Source: Steroidobacteraceae bacterium (GTDB lineage: Bacteria; Pseudomonadota; Gammaproteobacteria; Steroidobacterales; Steroidobacteraceae). Taken from it: a stretch of DNA of 37,849 nucleotides. Below are positions 28,707 through 36,645 of the stretch, one piece after another. Position numbers and translations under genes: made by a program. How positions within the stretch are numbered: the first letter of the stretch is position 1; each line of letters opens with the position of its first letter. The DNA lies in the NCBI GenBank assembly GCA_025451375.1, contig JANWKL010000085.1:1-37849 (forward strand). The letters are read 5' to 3'. The notes below the pieces were generated by a model. The model ran no database searches. It saw only the letters and a list, made by a program, of their open reading frames with translations, and was not told where the DNA came from.

Positions 28707-29978
28707 ATGTACCTTGAACCCTTCAAACTGCGGGAGTTGCCGTTCCGGCTCAGTCCGGACCCGCAATTCCTGTACCTGTCGAAGCAGCACGCCCGTGCCA
28801 AGGCGTACATGGAGTCGACCATCTGGTTCACGGATGGGTTCGTGGTCATCACCGGCGAGATTGGCGCGGGCAAGACGACGCTGATCGAGTCCTTCCTCAA
28901 GGAAGTCCCCCCGGATGTGGTGGTGGCCCAGATCAACCAGACGCAGGTCTCGGTGGTGGATTTCCTGCAGGCGGTGCTGGTGCAGTTCGGCTTCTCGCCC
29001 TTCAAGATGCGCAAGGCCGAGCTCATCAGTACGCTCAACAACTTCCTCATCGAGCAGTACGCCGCCGGACGCAAGGTGCTCCTGATCGTCGATGAGGCGC
29101 AGAACCTCACCATGCGCGTGCTGGAGGAGGTGCGCCTGTTGTCGGGCGTCGAGACCACCAAGGACAAGGTGCTGCGCATCATTCTGGCCGGGCAGCCGGA
29201 GCTCAATGAGAAACTGAACGCCCCGGAACTGGCGCAGCTGACGCAGCGCGTGCGCCTGCGCTTTCATCTGCAGACATTGTCGGAAGCGGAAACCAAGGCG
29301 TACATCCAGCACCGCCTGGAAGTGGCCGGTGGCGGGGAGCGGCAGATTTTCGCCGCTGAAACCTTCCCGATCATCTTCCGTTACTGCGGCGGGGTACCGC
29401 GGCTCATCAACACCCTGTGCGACACGGCCCTCATGGCCGCCTTCAGCGCCGATCACGGCACGGTCACGGGCGTTGATGTCATGGCGGCGGTGGAGGAGCT
29501 GCGATGGGTCGAGTACGCAGCGCGCCAGCAGCAGTATTCCCCGGCCGGACTCCCGCACGCGGTCAAGACGGCGGCTGCGGCGATGCCCCAGGGGCACCCC
29601 GTCGGCAAGCTGCTGGTGGCGGCCGACGGTCGCACCGTGCAGGAGATCCCGTTGCATATCGGACGGCTCATCGTGGGGCGCACGCCCGACAATGACATTT
29701 ACATCGACAGCCGCTTCGTGAGCCGCCACCACTGCCAGGTTATCACCACCTCCCACTCCTGCGTGGTCGAGGACCTGAACAGCACTAACGGCATTTTTGT
29801 GAAGGCCAACCGCGTGCGCCGCCACTACCTCAACGATGGCGACGTCGTCCTGGTCGGCAAGCACGAACTCATCTACGTCGACGAGCGGTCGTCGCGTGCG
29901 CGCGGTTCGGGCACCGATACGGTGCCGGGGATCCAGGTTGATCCGGCGATTGACACCGGCGTGGTGCGCACTACTTAA
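28707..29978 (+). CDS. ExeA-like AAA ATPase fused to a C-terminal FHA domain
   Basis: Walker A GEIGAGKTT, Walker B VLLIVDEAQ, YCGGVPRLINTLCDTAL; C-terminal FHA motifs GRTPDNDIYIDSRFVSRHHCQV and LNSTNGIFV. Confidence 0.93.
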   Translation: MYLEPFKLRELPFRLSPDPQFLYLSKQHARAKAYMESTIWFTDGFVVITGEIGAGKTTLIESFLKEVPPDVVVAQINQTQVSVVDFLQAVLVQFGFSPFKMRKAELISTLNNFLIEQYAAGRKVLLIVDEAQNLTMRVLEEVRLLSGVETTKDKVLRIILAGQPELNEKLNAPELAQLTQRVRLRFHLQTLSEAETKAYIQHRLEVAGGGERQIFAAETFPIIFRYCGGVPRLINTLCDTALMAAFSADHGTVTGVDVMAAVEELRWVEYAARQQQYSPAGLPHAVKTAAAAMPQGHPVGKLLVAADGRTVQEIPLHIGRLIVGRTPDNDIYIDSRFVSRHHCQVITTSHSCVVEDLNSTNGIFVKANRVRRHYLNDGDVVLVGKHELIYVDERSSRARGSGTDTVPGIQVDPAIDTGVVRTT

Positions 29979-30229
29979 GGCTCGTCCTGGCGGGTGAGCG
30001 CGTCCGGATCAGCGTACCGCGAGCGCAGCTCACGATAGTCGCGCCGCCGCAGCAACACCACAAAGCCGCCGATCAGCGCCACCAGGCCCAGGAGTCCGAT
30101 GATGAGGCTCAGAGCGGTGTGCGCGGCGAGCCAGTAACTGCCGAGCAGGATGAGTACGCCGCTCGCCATGTAAATCCACGGCAGCCCTTCATAAAGGGGG
30201 CGGGAGAGATGGCGGCCGGGACGCTCCAT
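29975..30229 (-). CDS. Small membrane protein (84 aa, two predicted TM segments)
   Basis: WIYMASGVLILLGSYWLAAHTALSLIIGLLGLVALIGGFVVLLRRRDYRELR. Confidence 0.65.
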   Translation of the reverse strand: MERPGRHLSRPLYEGLPWIYMASGVLILLGSYWLAAHTALSLIIGLLGLVALIGGFVVLLRRRDYRELRSRYADPDALTRQDEP

Positions 30230-30256
30230 TGGAGCATCCTAGCCCCCGGACGCCAA

Positions 30257-30415
30257 TCAGACGAGGCCCAGCAGCCTCGCGAGGCGCTCAAAGAGCGTCG
30301 GCTTCCAGCCTTCGACGCGAAAGTCGGGGCGCGCGGTGCCGCGGCGGCTGACTTCGGCCACGAGATCTGCAGGCAATTGCAGCTTCGGGACCTCGACCGT
30401 GGGTTCGGCGTACAT
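30257..30415 (-). CDS. Small ORF, 52 aa (absent from ORF track)
   Basis: ATG at 30415 preceded by CAGGAGTTGCGC; MYAEPTVEVPKLQLPADLVAEVSRRGTARPDFRVEGWKPTLFERLARLLGLV. Confidence 0.5.
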   Translation of the reverse strand: MYAEPTVEVPKLQLPADLVAEVSRRGTARPDFRVEGWKPTLFERLARLLGLV

Positions 30416-30551
30416 GCGCAACTCCTGGAGCACTTAGGGTTCGTCGTTGTCTGCACGTTACTGAACTTGCTCAGGCGGCAGCCGTGTGCGACCTCACAGG
30501 CTCAGGTTCGCGCTGAGGATTATGTCGTGAGGGAACGCGCCGGGGCGTTTG

Positions 30552-31211
30552 TCAGCGCGTCAGAACGGCCTGCGCAGTGCCGACGAGCAGCACGTCTGCA
30601 GGGCGGGCGGCGAAGAGTCCCACCGTGACAATGCCGGTGATCTGGTTCAGCTCCCGCTCGAGCGCCTTAGGATCGGTGATGACCAGGCCGTGGACATCGA
30701 GGATGTGGTTGCCGTTGTCGGTCACGAAGCCTTCGCGCCACACCGGCCGGCCGCCGCGTGCCGTCAGCTGCCGGGCCACCAGGGAGCGCGCCATCGGGAT
30801 CACCTCGATGGGCAGGGGGAAGGTGCCGAGGGTCTGCACGAGCTTGCCGTCGTCGATGATGCACACGAAGCGCCGTGCGGCTGAGGCGATAATCTTCTCG
30901 CGCGTCAGGGCGCCGCCGCCGCCCTTGATGAGGTGCCGTTCAGCGGTGGCCTCATCGGCGCCGTCGATGTAGAGGTCGAGGCGGGCGAGCTCATTCAGGT
31001 CGAGCACCGCGATACCGGCGGCGCGCAGCCGCGCGCTGCTCGCCTCGGAGCTGGAGACGGCGCGCTGCACACGCCCGGGATGTGCGGCGAGGGCTTCGAT
31101 GAAGAAATTCACGGTGGAACCAGTGCCGACGCCGATGGTGGCGCCGGCGGTGATGAGCTCCAGGGCCGCCTGCGCAGCACGCCGCTTCTTGCTGTCACCG
31201 TCCGCCGTCAT
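30552..31211 (-). CDS. rpiA: Ribose-5-phosphate isomerase A
   Basis: [19 protein letters not shown]...[34 protein letters not shown]...[12 protein letters not shown]. Confidence 0.96.
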   Translation of the reverse strand: MTADGDSKKRRAAQAALELITAGATIGVGTGSTVNFFIEALAAHPGRVQRAVSSSEASSARLRAAGIAVLDLNELARLDLYIDGADEATAERHLIKGGGGALTREKIIASAARRFVCIIDDGKLVQTLGTFPLPIEVIPMARSLVARQLTARGGRPVWREGFVTDNGNHILDVHGLVITDPKALERELNQITGIVTVGLFAARPADVLLVGTAQAVLTR

Positions 31212-31229
31212 CGCCGTCCCCCAGATGCG

Positions 31230-31258
31230 ACTGTGCCCGCAAGAGCCGCGGGCACAGT
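31230..31258. terminator. Strong hairpin between lysine-rich small ORF and rpiA
   Basis: 11-bp perfect stem actgtgcccgc / gcgggcacagt with 7-nt loop; no strong T-tract. A second hairpin gcggccac-ttac-gtggccgc lies at about 31276-31295. Confidence 0.45.
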
Positions 31259-31307
31259 GTTCGAATTCGACTCAGCGGCCACTTACGTGGCCGCCGAGAT
31301 AAGGCCA

Positions 31308-31358
31308 CTATTTCTTCTTAGCAGCTTTCTTCTTGGCCTTCTTCTTTGCCTTCGCCAT
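31308..31358 (-). CDS. Lysine-rich 16-aa peptide ORF (MAKAKKKAKKKAAKKK)
   Basis: ATG at 31358 with GGAG 7 nt upstream; AT-rich upstream with TTGTAA-16 nt-TATACT; below ORF-track cutoff but visible as the C-terminus of the 31308..31862 spurious ORF. Confidence 0.5.
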   Translation of the reverse strand: MAKAKKKAKKKAAKKK

Positions 31359-31521
31359 GTTAGATCTCCAAATTGACGGGTTAGTCCGGGGTCCGAGTAT
31401 ATACACGCGAATGTAAATTACAAGCGAGCGCGCGGTGAAGTGTGCTAGGCGACTCGCGTGCGATGTGCGCGGTGAGCAGGCGTTCGCGGTATCAGGCGCA
31501 TGCGCACACGCGCCGCGCGAC

Positions 31522-31986
31522 TCATTCGAGCGTGAGAATGAACTTCCAGTGCGCCGCTTCCACCGGTGTGATCGAGAGGCGATTGCCCGGGCGCAACAGC
31601 ACCATGCCCTTGAGCTCCCGGGCCGCATGCGCTCGCAGTTCCTCGAGGGTGATGACGCGCTTGAGGCGGCGCTGCAGCTGCACGTCCACCATGAACCAGC
31701 GTGGATTTGCAGGATCGCTGTCCGCATCGTAGTGATGATGCTTGCGCTCAAAGGCGGTGGCGTCCGGATAGCCGCTCTTCGCGATGCGCATGATGGCCGC
31801 GATCCCCGGCACATCGCAGCTGGAGTGGTACAGGAAGGCCTCATCCCCGCGCTGCATCTCATCGCGCAGCATGTTGCGCGCCTGGAAGTTGCGCACGCCG
31901 TCCCAGGCGCTGGTGCGGCGGGGCGCCGCGCCTAAGTGCTCGACGCCGAAGGTCTCAGGTTCGGTCTTCATCAGCCAGTAGCGCAT
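31522..31986 (-). CDS. EVE domain-containing protein
   Basis: MRYWLMKTEPETFGVEHL...TSAWDGVRNFQARNMLRDEMQRGDEAFLYHSSCDVPGIAAIMRI. Confidence 0.94.
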   Translation of the reverse strand: MRYWLMKTEPETFGVEHLGAAPRRTSAWDGVRNFQARNMLRDEMQRGDEAFLYHSSCDVPGIAAIMRIAKSGYPDATAFERKHHHYDADSDPANPRWFMVDVQLQRRLKRVITLEELRAHAARELKGMVLLRPGNRLSITPVEAAHWKFILTLE

Positions 31987-32588
31987 CGCCTGATCCCCTC
32001 TTCGGTAACTACTGCGTCCATGAGTACATCGTGGGCCGCCGCCTCGAGGTGCGGCAGCTCCTGGAAAGCGTAGCCGAGTCCCACCAGGCGCGGTGCGTGC
32101 CATACGCGGCGCCAGCGCCGGAAAGCAAAGGCGCGATCGTAGAAGCCCCCGCCGGAGCCCAAGCGCACCCCCCGCGGGTCGAAGCCGGTGAGGGGCAGGA
32201 ACACAATGTCCAGCCAGCGCGCACCGAGGGTCGCGGCGCCTTGCGGTTCTGCGATCCCGAGACGATTGGTGCGCAGCGCGCCGCGCATCTCAACAAAGCG
32301 CATGCCGCGCGCGCGCCGCACCCGGTCGATGCGTGGCAGATAGATCAGGCAGCCGCGCCGGCGGGCGAGCGCGATGAGGGGCGCGGTGTCGAGCTCGTGG
32401 GGAAGGGCGGCGTAGATCGCGATGCGCTGGCCGGCGGCAAGATGCAGCGACTGATCGACCTTAAGGGCGAGGCGGTGGGCGGCGGCGGTGCGCACCTGCG
32501 CCGGCACGCCGCGCCGGCGTACATCGAGCGTTGCCCGCAGCGTTCTGCGGGCAACACTCAATGTGGAATCAGGAAGCGCCACCCGCAT
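31971..32588 (-). CDS. ygfA: 5-formyltetrahydrofolate cyclo-ligase
   Basis: RRTLRATLDVRRRG...IAIYAALPHELDTAPLI...FLPLTGFDPRGVRLGSGGGFYDRAFAF. Confidence 0.92.
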   Translation of the reverse strand: MRVALPDSTLSVARRTLRATLDVRRRGVPAQVRTAAAHRLALKVDQSLHLAAGQRIAIYAALPHELDTAPLIALARRRGCLIYLPRIDRVRRARGMRFVEMRGALRTNRLGIAEPQGAATLGARWLDIVFLPLTGFDPRGVRLGSGGGFYDRAFAFRRWRRVWHAPRLVGLGYAFQELPHLEAAAHDVLMDAVVTEEGIRRCATG

Positions 32589-32767
32589 GTGCCGGTGCGG
32601 ACCGTTGCTCTCGAACCAGAGCAACAAGTGGGACGAGCTGCGGCACGTAAGGCTTTCCGCCCGATGGCGGACCTGCACAGCGATGCGCGCAAGCCCAAAG
32701 TCCCGAGGGTGTTTCAATTAGGGTCCGAGGTAACCCGGTACGCTTATCGAACACCGCAGGCGACGCA
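32580..32767 (-). ncRNA. ssrS: 6S RNA
   Basis: Minus strand between zapA and ygfA: terminal stem CCTGC-G-GTGT / ACAT-GCGGG, the hallmark GGUCCGCCAUCGGGCGGAAAGCCUUACG, and GUUGCUCUGGUUCGAGAGCAACGGUCCGCACCGGCA. TAGAGT -10-like box ends ~7 nt upstream of the 5' end. Boundaries approximate. Confidence 0.85.
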
Positions 32768-32818
32768 AGCAGCACTCTACACCAAGACGGGTTCGCGCCC
32801 AGGGCCTTGGGTCGCAAA

Positions 32819-33133
32819 TTACAGATCGAGTTGCTGCGACTTGCCGAGCGCGCTCTCGACGCGTTCGCGCAGCGCACGCACCCGCGTGCCGGCGCCGCTG
32901 TCGACTTTCGACTCGCGGTCCTTGATCTTGAGGAATTCGTGCGCAAGATTCAGCGCCGACATGACGGCGATGCGGTCGAGGCCGACGACCTTGCCGGTGT
33001 CGCGGATCTCGCGCATGCGGGCGTTGAGGAACTCGGCCGCGTCCAGGAGCGCCGCCCGCTCATCGTAGGGGCAGGCGACCACGTATTCCTTCTCCATGAT
33101 CCGCACACTGACGCGTGCCTGGTCCTGGCTCAT
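32819..33133 (-). CDS. zapA: Cell division protein ZapA
   Basis: VSVRIMEKEYVVACPYDERAALLDAAEFLNARMREIRDTGKVVGLDRIAVMSALNLAHEFL. Confidence 0.94.
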   Translation of the reverse strand: MSQDQARVSVRIMEKEYVVACPYDERAALLDAAEFLNARMREIRDTGKVVGLDRIAVMSALNLAHEFLKIKDRESKVDSGAGTRVRALRERVESALGKSQQLDL

Positions 33134-33360
33134 GCGCCGTGCTCCAGGGTCTTCAGGCGGCCGATCATGGCCTCGACGCGGGTACGCACCTGCTCGTTCT
33201 TATGCACCAGGGCGGCGCGCTCACCGGCGAGGCTCTCGTGCCGCGTGCGCAGCGCGCGGTTCTCTTCGCGCAGGTGTTCCAGGGTGGCCAGCAGTTCTTC
33301 GACGCGCTTGGTGAGGCGCGCGAGCTCCAGATCGAGCTGTGTTTTTGTGGTGTCGCTCAT
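33130..33360 (-). CDS. Small coiled-coil protein (TIGR02449/ZapB-like)
   Basis: LELARLTKRVEELLATLEHLREENRALRTRHESLAGERAALVHKNEQVRTRVEAMIGRLKTLE; coupled upstream of zapA. Confidence 0.85.
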   Translation of the reverse strand: MSDTTKTQLDLELARLTKRVEELLATLEHLREENRALRTRHESLAGERAALVHKNEQVRTRVEAMIGRLKTLEHGA

Positions 33361-33411
33361 GTCAGGAACTATAGGGCCGCGCTCTGATCACGGTCAATTT
33401 ATACTGGGCAA

Positions 33412-33984
33412 ATGGCTATGCACCACCCCGACTACCCGCACATCCAGGAACTGCTCACGCAGGAACACGCGCTGGCCGAAGCCGCCGAAGCCCACGGCAC
33501 GCTTACCGGGTGCCTGTGCGGCGCTGCCGGCTACAAGTTCGCGGACTGGCTGCGCGAGATCCTCCCCGAGGGCCAGGCGGAACCGGAAAACTCCGAGACC
33601 CTGCGTGACGTGTACGCCGCCACGCGCGAAGCGCTCGAACAGCCGGACATGGGCTTTGAGCCTTTGCTGCCGAGCGACGCTCAGCCGATCGAGGCCCGCA
33701 CCACCGCGCTCGCCGAATGGTGCCAGGGATTCCTGTACGGCCTGGGGGCGGGCAACATCCCCGATGCCAGCAGCCTGCCCGGTGAGGTGGGTGAGGTGGT
33801 GCGCGACTTCGCCGAGATCACCCGCGCCGGGGTGGATGGAGCCGAGACCGAGGAATCAAATGAAAGCGCCTACGCCGAGCTCGTCGAGTTCGTGCGCGTG
33901 GGCGTGCAGCTTCTCTACGAGGAGCTGATGGACGCCCGACGTGCTCCCGTGCCTGCGCCGGACGATGCGGCGCCATTGCACTAG
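33412..33984 (+). CDS. ygfB: UPF0149 family protein (YgfB-like)
   Basis: AHGTLTGCLCGAAGYKFADWLREILPEG...WCQGFLYGLGAGNIPDASSLPGEVGEVVRDFAEITRAG; upstream of pepP. Confidence 0.92.
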   Translation: MAMHHPDYPHIQELLTQEHALAEAAEAHGTLTGCLCGAAGYKFADWLREILPEGQAEPENSETLRDVYAATREALEQPDMGFEPLLPSDAQPIEARTTALAEWCQGFLYGLGAGNIPDASSLPGEVGEVVRDFAEITRAGVDGAETEESNESAYAELVEFVRVGVQLLYEELMDARRAPVPAPDDAAPLH

Positions 33985-34020
33985 CCCGTGTCAACACTAC
34001 TGAACCGGCCCCTGTCCGCT

Positions 34021-34042
34021 GAAATCGCTGCGAAGCGATTTC
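34021..34042. repeat. Intergenic hairpin between ygfB and pepP
   Basis: gaaatcgct-gcga-agcgatttc, 9-bp perfect stem. Confidence 0.5.
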
Positions 34043-34068
34043 GGCCAATAGACTAGGCGCGCACTGCG

Positions 34069-35376
34069 ATGGTGAGAGACGAGTTCGCGCGCCGCCGCAA
34101 GCAGTTGATGCGCCTCATGGGGCGCGATTCGATTGCCGTGCTGCCGGCCGCGCCCATTCGCCACCGCAACAACGACGTCGAGTACCCGTTTCGCCAGGAC
34201 AGTGATTTTCAATACCTCACCGGCTTTGGCGAGCCGGAGGCGGTGGCGGTACTGGTTCCCGGGCGCAGCCAGGCGGAGTACATCCTGTTCGTACGCGATC
34301 GGGACCCGCAGCGCGAAACCTGGGACGGCCGTCGCGCCGGCCCCGCAGGAGCTGCGCGTGTTTACGGCGCGGACGATGCCTTTCCCATAACCGACATCGA
34401 CGAGATCCTCCCTGGCCTCCTGGAGAACCGCACGCGGGTTTTCTACGCCATGGGGGCCTACGCCGACTTCGACCAGCGCGTGGTGGGCTGGGTGAACGGC
34501 CTCCGAACCCAGGCACGTAACGGCCGTCACCCGCCGCAGGAGTTCGTGGCGCTCGATCACGTGCTGCACGACATGCGCCTCTACAAGTCCTCGCGCGAGA
34601 TCGAGCTCATGCGCACGGCGGCGCAGATTGCCGCGCGCGCCCACCAGCGGGTGATGCGCTTCTGCCGCCCCGGTGCCACCGAATACCAGGTGATGGCGGA
34701 GCTCGTGCACGAGTTCCGCCGCCACAATGCCGATACCGCCTACGCACCGATCGTGGGCGGTGGAGCGAACAGCTGCGTGCTGCATTATCGCGAGAACGAC
34801 CAGCCGCTGAAAGGTGGCGACCTGCTGCTCGTCGACGCTGGCTGCGAGTTCGAGTGTTACGCCTCCGACATCACGCGCACGATTCCGGTCAACGGACGCT
34901 TCACGCCCGAGCAGCGCGCCGTCTACGAGGTTGTTCTCGAGGCGAATCGCGCCGCGATCGAGCAGGTGCGTCCGGGTAATCACTGGGATGACCCGCACGC
35001 GGCGGCGGTACGCGTCATCACCCAGGGGCTGGTCAGGCTTGGACTCCTGAAGGGGCGCGTCGCGCAACTCATCCGCTCCGGAGCCTACAAGCGATTTTTC
35101 ATGCACCGCACCGGCCACTGGCTCGGACTCGATGTGCACGACGTCGGGGACTACAAGGTGGGCGACGAGTGGCGGGTGCTCGAGCCGGGCATGGCGCTCA
35201 CCGTCGAGCCCGGCATTTATCTGCCCGCCGCGGCGCGCGGTGTGCCGAAGCGCTTCCGGAACATTGGTATTCGCATCGAGGATGACGTGGTGGTCACGCG
35301 GCGCGCGCCCGAGGTCCTTAGTGCACGTGCGCCGAAGGAAGTGGCCGAAATCGAGGCGCTGATGGCGCGCGGCTGA
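34069..35376 (+). CDS. pepP: Xaa-Pro aminopeptidase
   Basis: RDEFARRRKQLMRLMGRDSIAVLPAAPIRHRNNDVEYPFRQDSDFQYLTGFGEPEAV...HRTGHWLGLDVHDVGDY...LTVEPGIYLP. Confidence 0.96.
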   Translation: MVRDEFARRRKQLMRLMGRDSIAVLPAAPIRHRNNDVEYPFRQDSDFQYLTGFGEPEAVAVLVPGRSQAEYILFVRDRDPQRETWDGRRAGPAGAARVYGADDAFPITDIDEILPGLLENRTRVFYAMGAYADFDQRVVGWVNGLRTQARNGRHPPQEFVALDHVLHDMRLYKSSREIELMRTAAQIAARAHQRVMRFCRPGATEYQVMAELVHEFRRHNADTAYAPIVGGGANSCVLHYRENDQPLKGGDLLLVDAGCEFECYASDITRTIPVNGRFTPEQRAVYEVVLEANRAAIEQVRPGNHWDDPHAAAVRVITQGLVRLGLLKGRVAQLIRSGAYKRFFMHRTGHWLGLDVHDVGDYKVGDEWRVLEPGMALTVEPGIYLPAAARGVPKRFRNIGIRIEDDVVVTRRAPEVLSARAPKEVAEIEALMARG

Positions 35377-35388
35377 CCCGCGCGCTCA

Positions 35389-36645
35389 ATGGCCCGCATG
35401 GCCGACACCAGCACAGCGACCGCAGCCCACGATACCGACGTAGCCATCATCGGCGGCGGCATGGTCGGCGCGAGTCTGGCGCTCGGTCTTGCCGGGACGG
35501 GCGTACGCGTGTTGCTTATTGAGAGCACGCCGTTCGACTCCGCGGCCCAAACGAGTTTCGATGAGCGCACGACGGCGCTCGGCAACGCCAGCCGCCGGAT
35601 TTTCAGCGGCCTGGGTGTCTGGGACACCATCGCGCCAGCTGCCGCAGCGATCCGCGACATTCATGTGTCGGACGCAGGGCGATTCGGGTTCTCGCGCCTC
35701 AACGCGCGCGAGCAGGGCGTCGATGCACTCGGCTATGTGGTGGCCAATCGCATCATCGGCGCTGCTTTGTGGGGCGCGCTCACTCGCGCACCGGGTATCA
35801 CGTTGCGGGTGCCGGCGCGGGCCGAGGATCTTGATATCAGCCCCACGGGCGTGGGCTTCACGCTCGGGGATGGTTCGGGCGGTCGCGAACGCGTCACGGC
35901 GCGCCTGGTGGTCGCCGCCGACGGGGCGCACTCGCAGGTACGCGTGGCGGCGGGGATTGAGGCGGCGGTCGAGGATTACGAACAGATTGCGGTGGTAGCG
36001 AATGTCGCCGCGGAGCATGCGCACCACGGCACCGCCTACGAGCGCTTCACGCCCGCCGGTCCCCTCGCCGTGCTGCCGCTGCGTGACGGCACGTACGCCG
36101 TGATCTGGGCGTGTCGGCCGGCGCAGGCGCAGGAGGTGCTGGCACTCGGGGAGGGCGCGTACCTCGCAAGCCTGCAGGCGCAGTTCGGCTGGCGCGCTGG
36201 TCGGTTCGTGCGCGCGAGTCGCCGTGGGTCATATCCTTTGAAGCTGACGCGCGCGGCGAGTACCGTCGCGACCCGCACGGTGCTCATCGGCAACGCCGCG
36301 CAGGCGCTGCACCCGGTGGCGGGTCAGGGATTTAATTTAGGCCTGCGCGATGCGGCCATGCTCGCCGAAGTGCTTGCGAACGCGCAGGGCGACGTCGGCG
36401 CACCGCAGCTCCTGCGTCAGTTCAGTGACTGGCGCGCGCGCGATCGCGAGGGCGTCACGCGCTTCACCGATGGCCTGGTGAAGCTGTTCGCGGACACGCG
36501 TCCTGGGGTGCCGCTGCTGCGTAACCTCGGTCTTCTGATGTTCGATCTCGCGCCGCCGGCGAAGGGCGCGCTGGCACGGGTCAGCGCCGGATTTGGCGGA
36601 CCCGCCCCCAGGCTCGCGCGCGGACTGCCGGTGCGGCATGTATGA
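35389..36645 (+). CDS. ubiH: 2-octaprenyl-6-methoxyphenol hydroxylase (UbiH)
   Basis: DVAIIGGGMVGASLALGLAG FAD motif; VVAADGAHSQVR; LIGNAAQALHPVAGQGFNLGLRDAAML; follows pepP. Confidence 0.92.
   Translation: MARMADTSTATAAHDTDVAIIGGGMVGASLALGLAGTGVRVLLIESTPFDSAAQTSFDERTTALGNASRRIFSGLGVWDTIAPAAAAIRDIHVSDAGRFGFSRLNAREQGVDALGYVVANRIIGAALWGALTRAPGITLRVPARAEDLDISPTGVGFTLGDGSGGRERVTARLVVAADGAHSQVRVAAGIEAAVEDYEQIAVVANVAAEHAHHGTAYERFTPAGPLAVLPLRDGTYAVIWACRPAQAQEVLALGEGAYLASLQAQFGWRAGRFVRASRRGSYPLKLTRAASTVATRTVLIGNAAQALHPVAGQGFNLGLRDAAMLAEVLANAQGDVGAPQLLRQFSDWRARDREGVTRFTDGLVKLFADTRPGVPLLRNLGLLMFDLAPPAKGALARVSAGFGGPAPRLARGLPVRHV

Noticed and set aside
31308-31862. 184-aa ORF ending in the lysine-rich peptide
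   Set aside because: Upstream part is antisense-frame/out-of-frame sequence within the EVE-domain gene; only the last 16 codons have independent initiation signals.
31522-31986. EVE-domain protein as part of a defence or modified-base restriction system
   Set aside because: It is the stand-alone housekeeping-type EVE protein beside ygfA/zapA, with no nuclease or methyltransferase neighbours.
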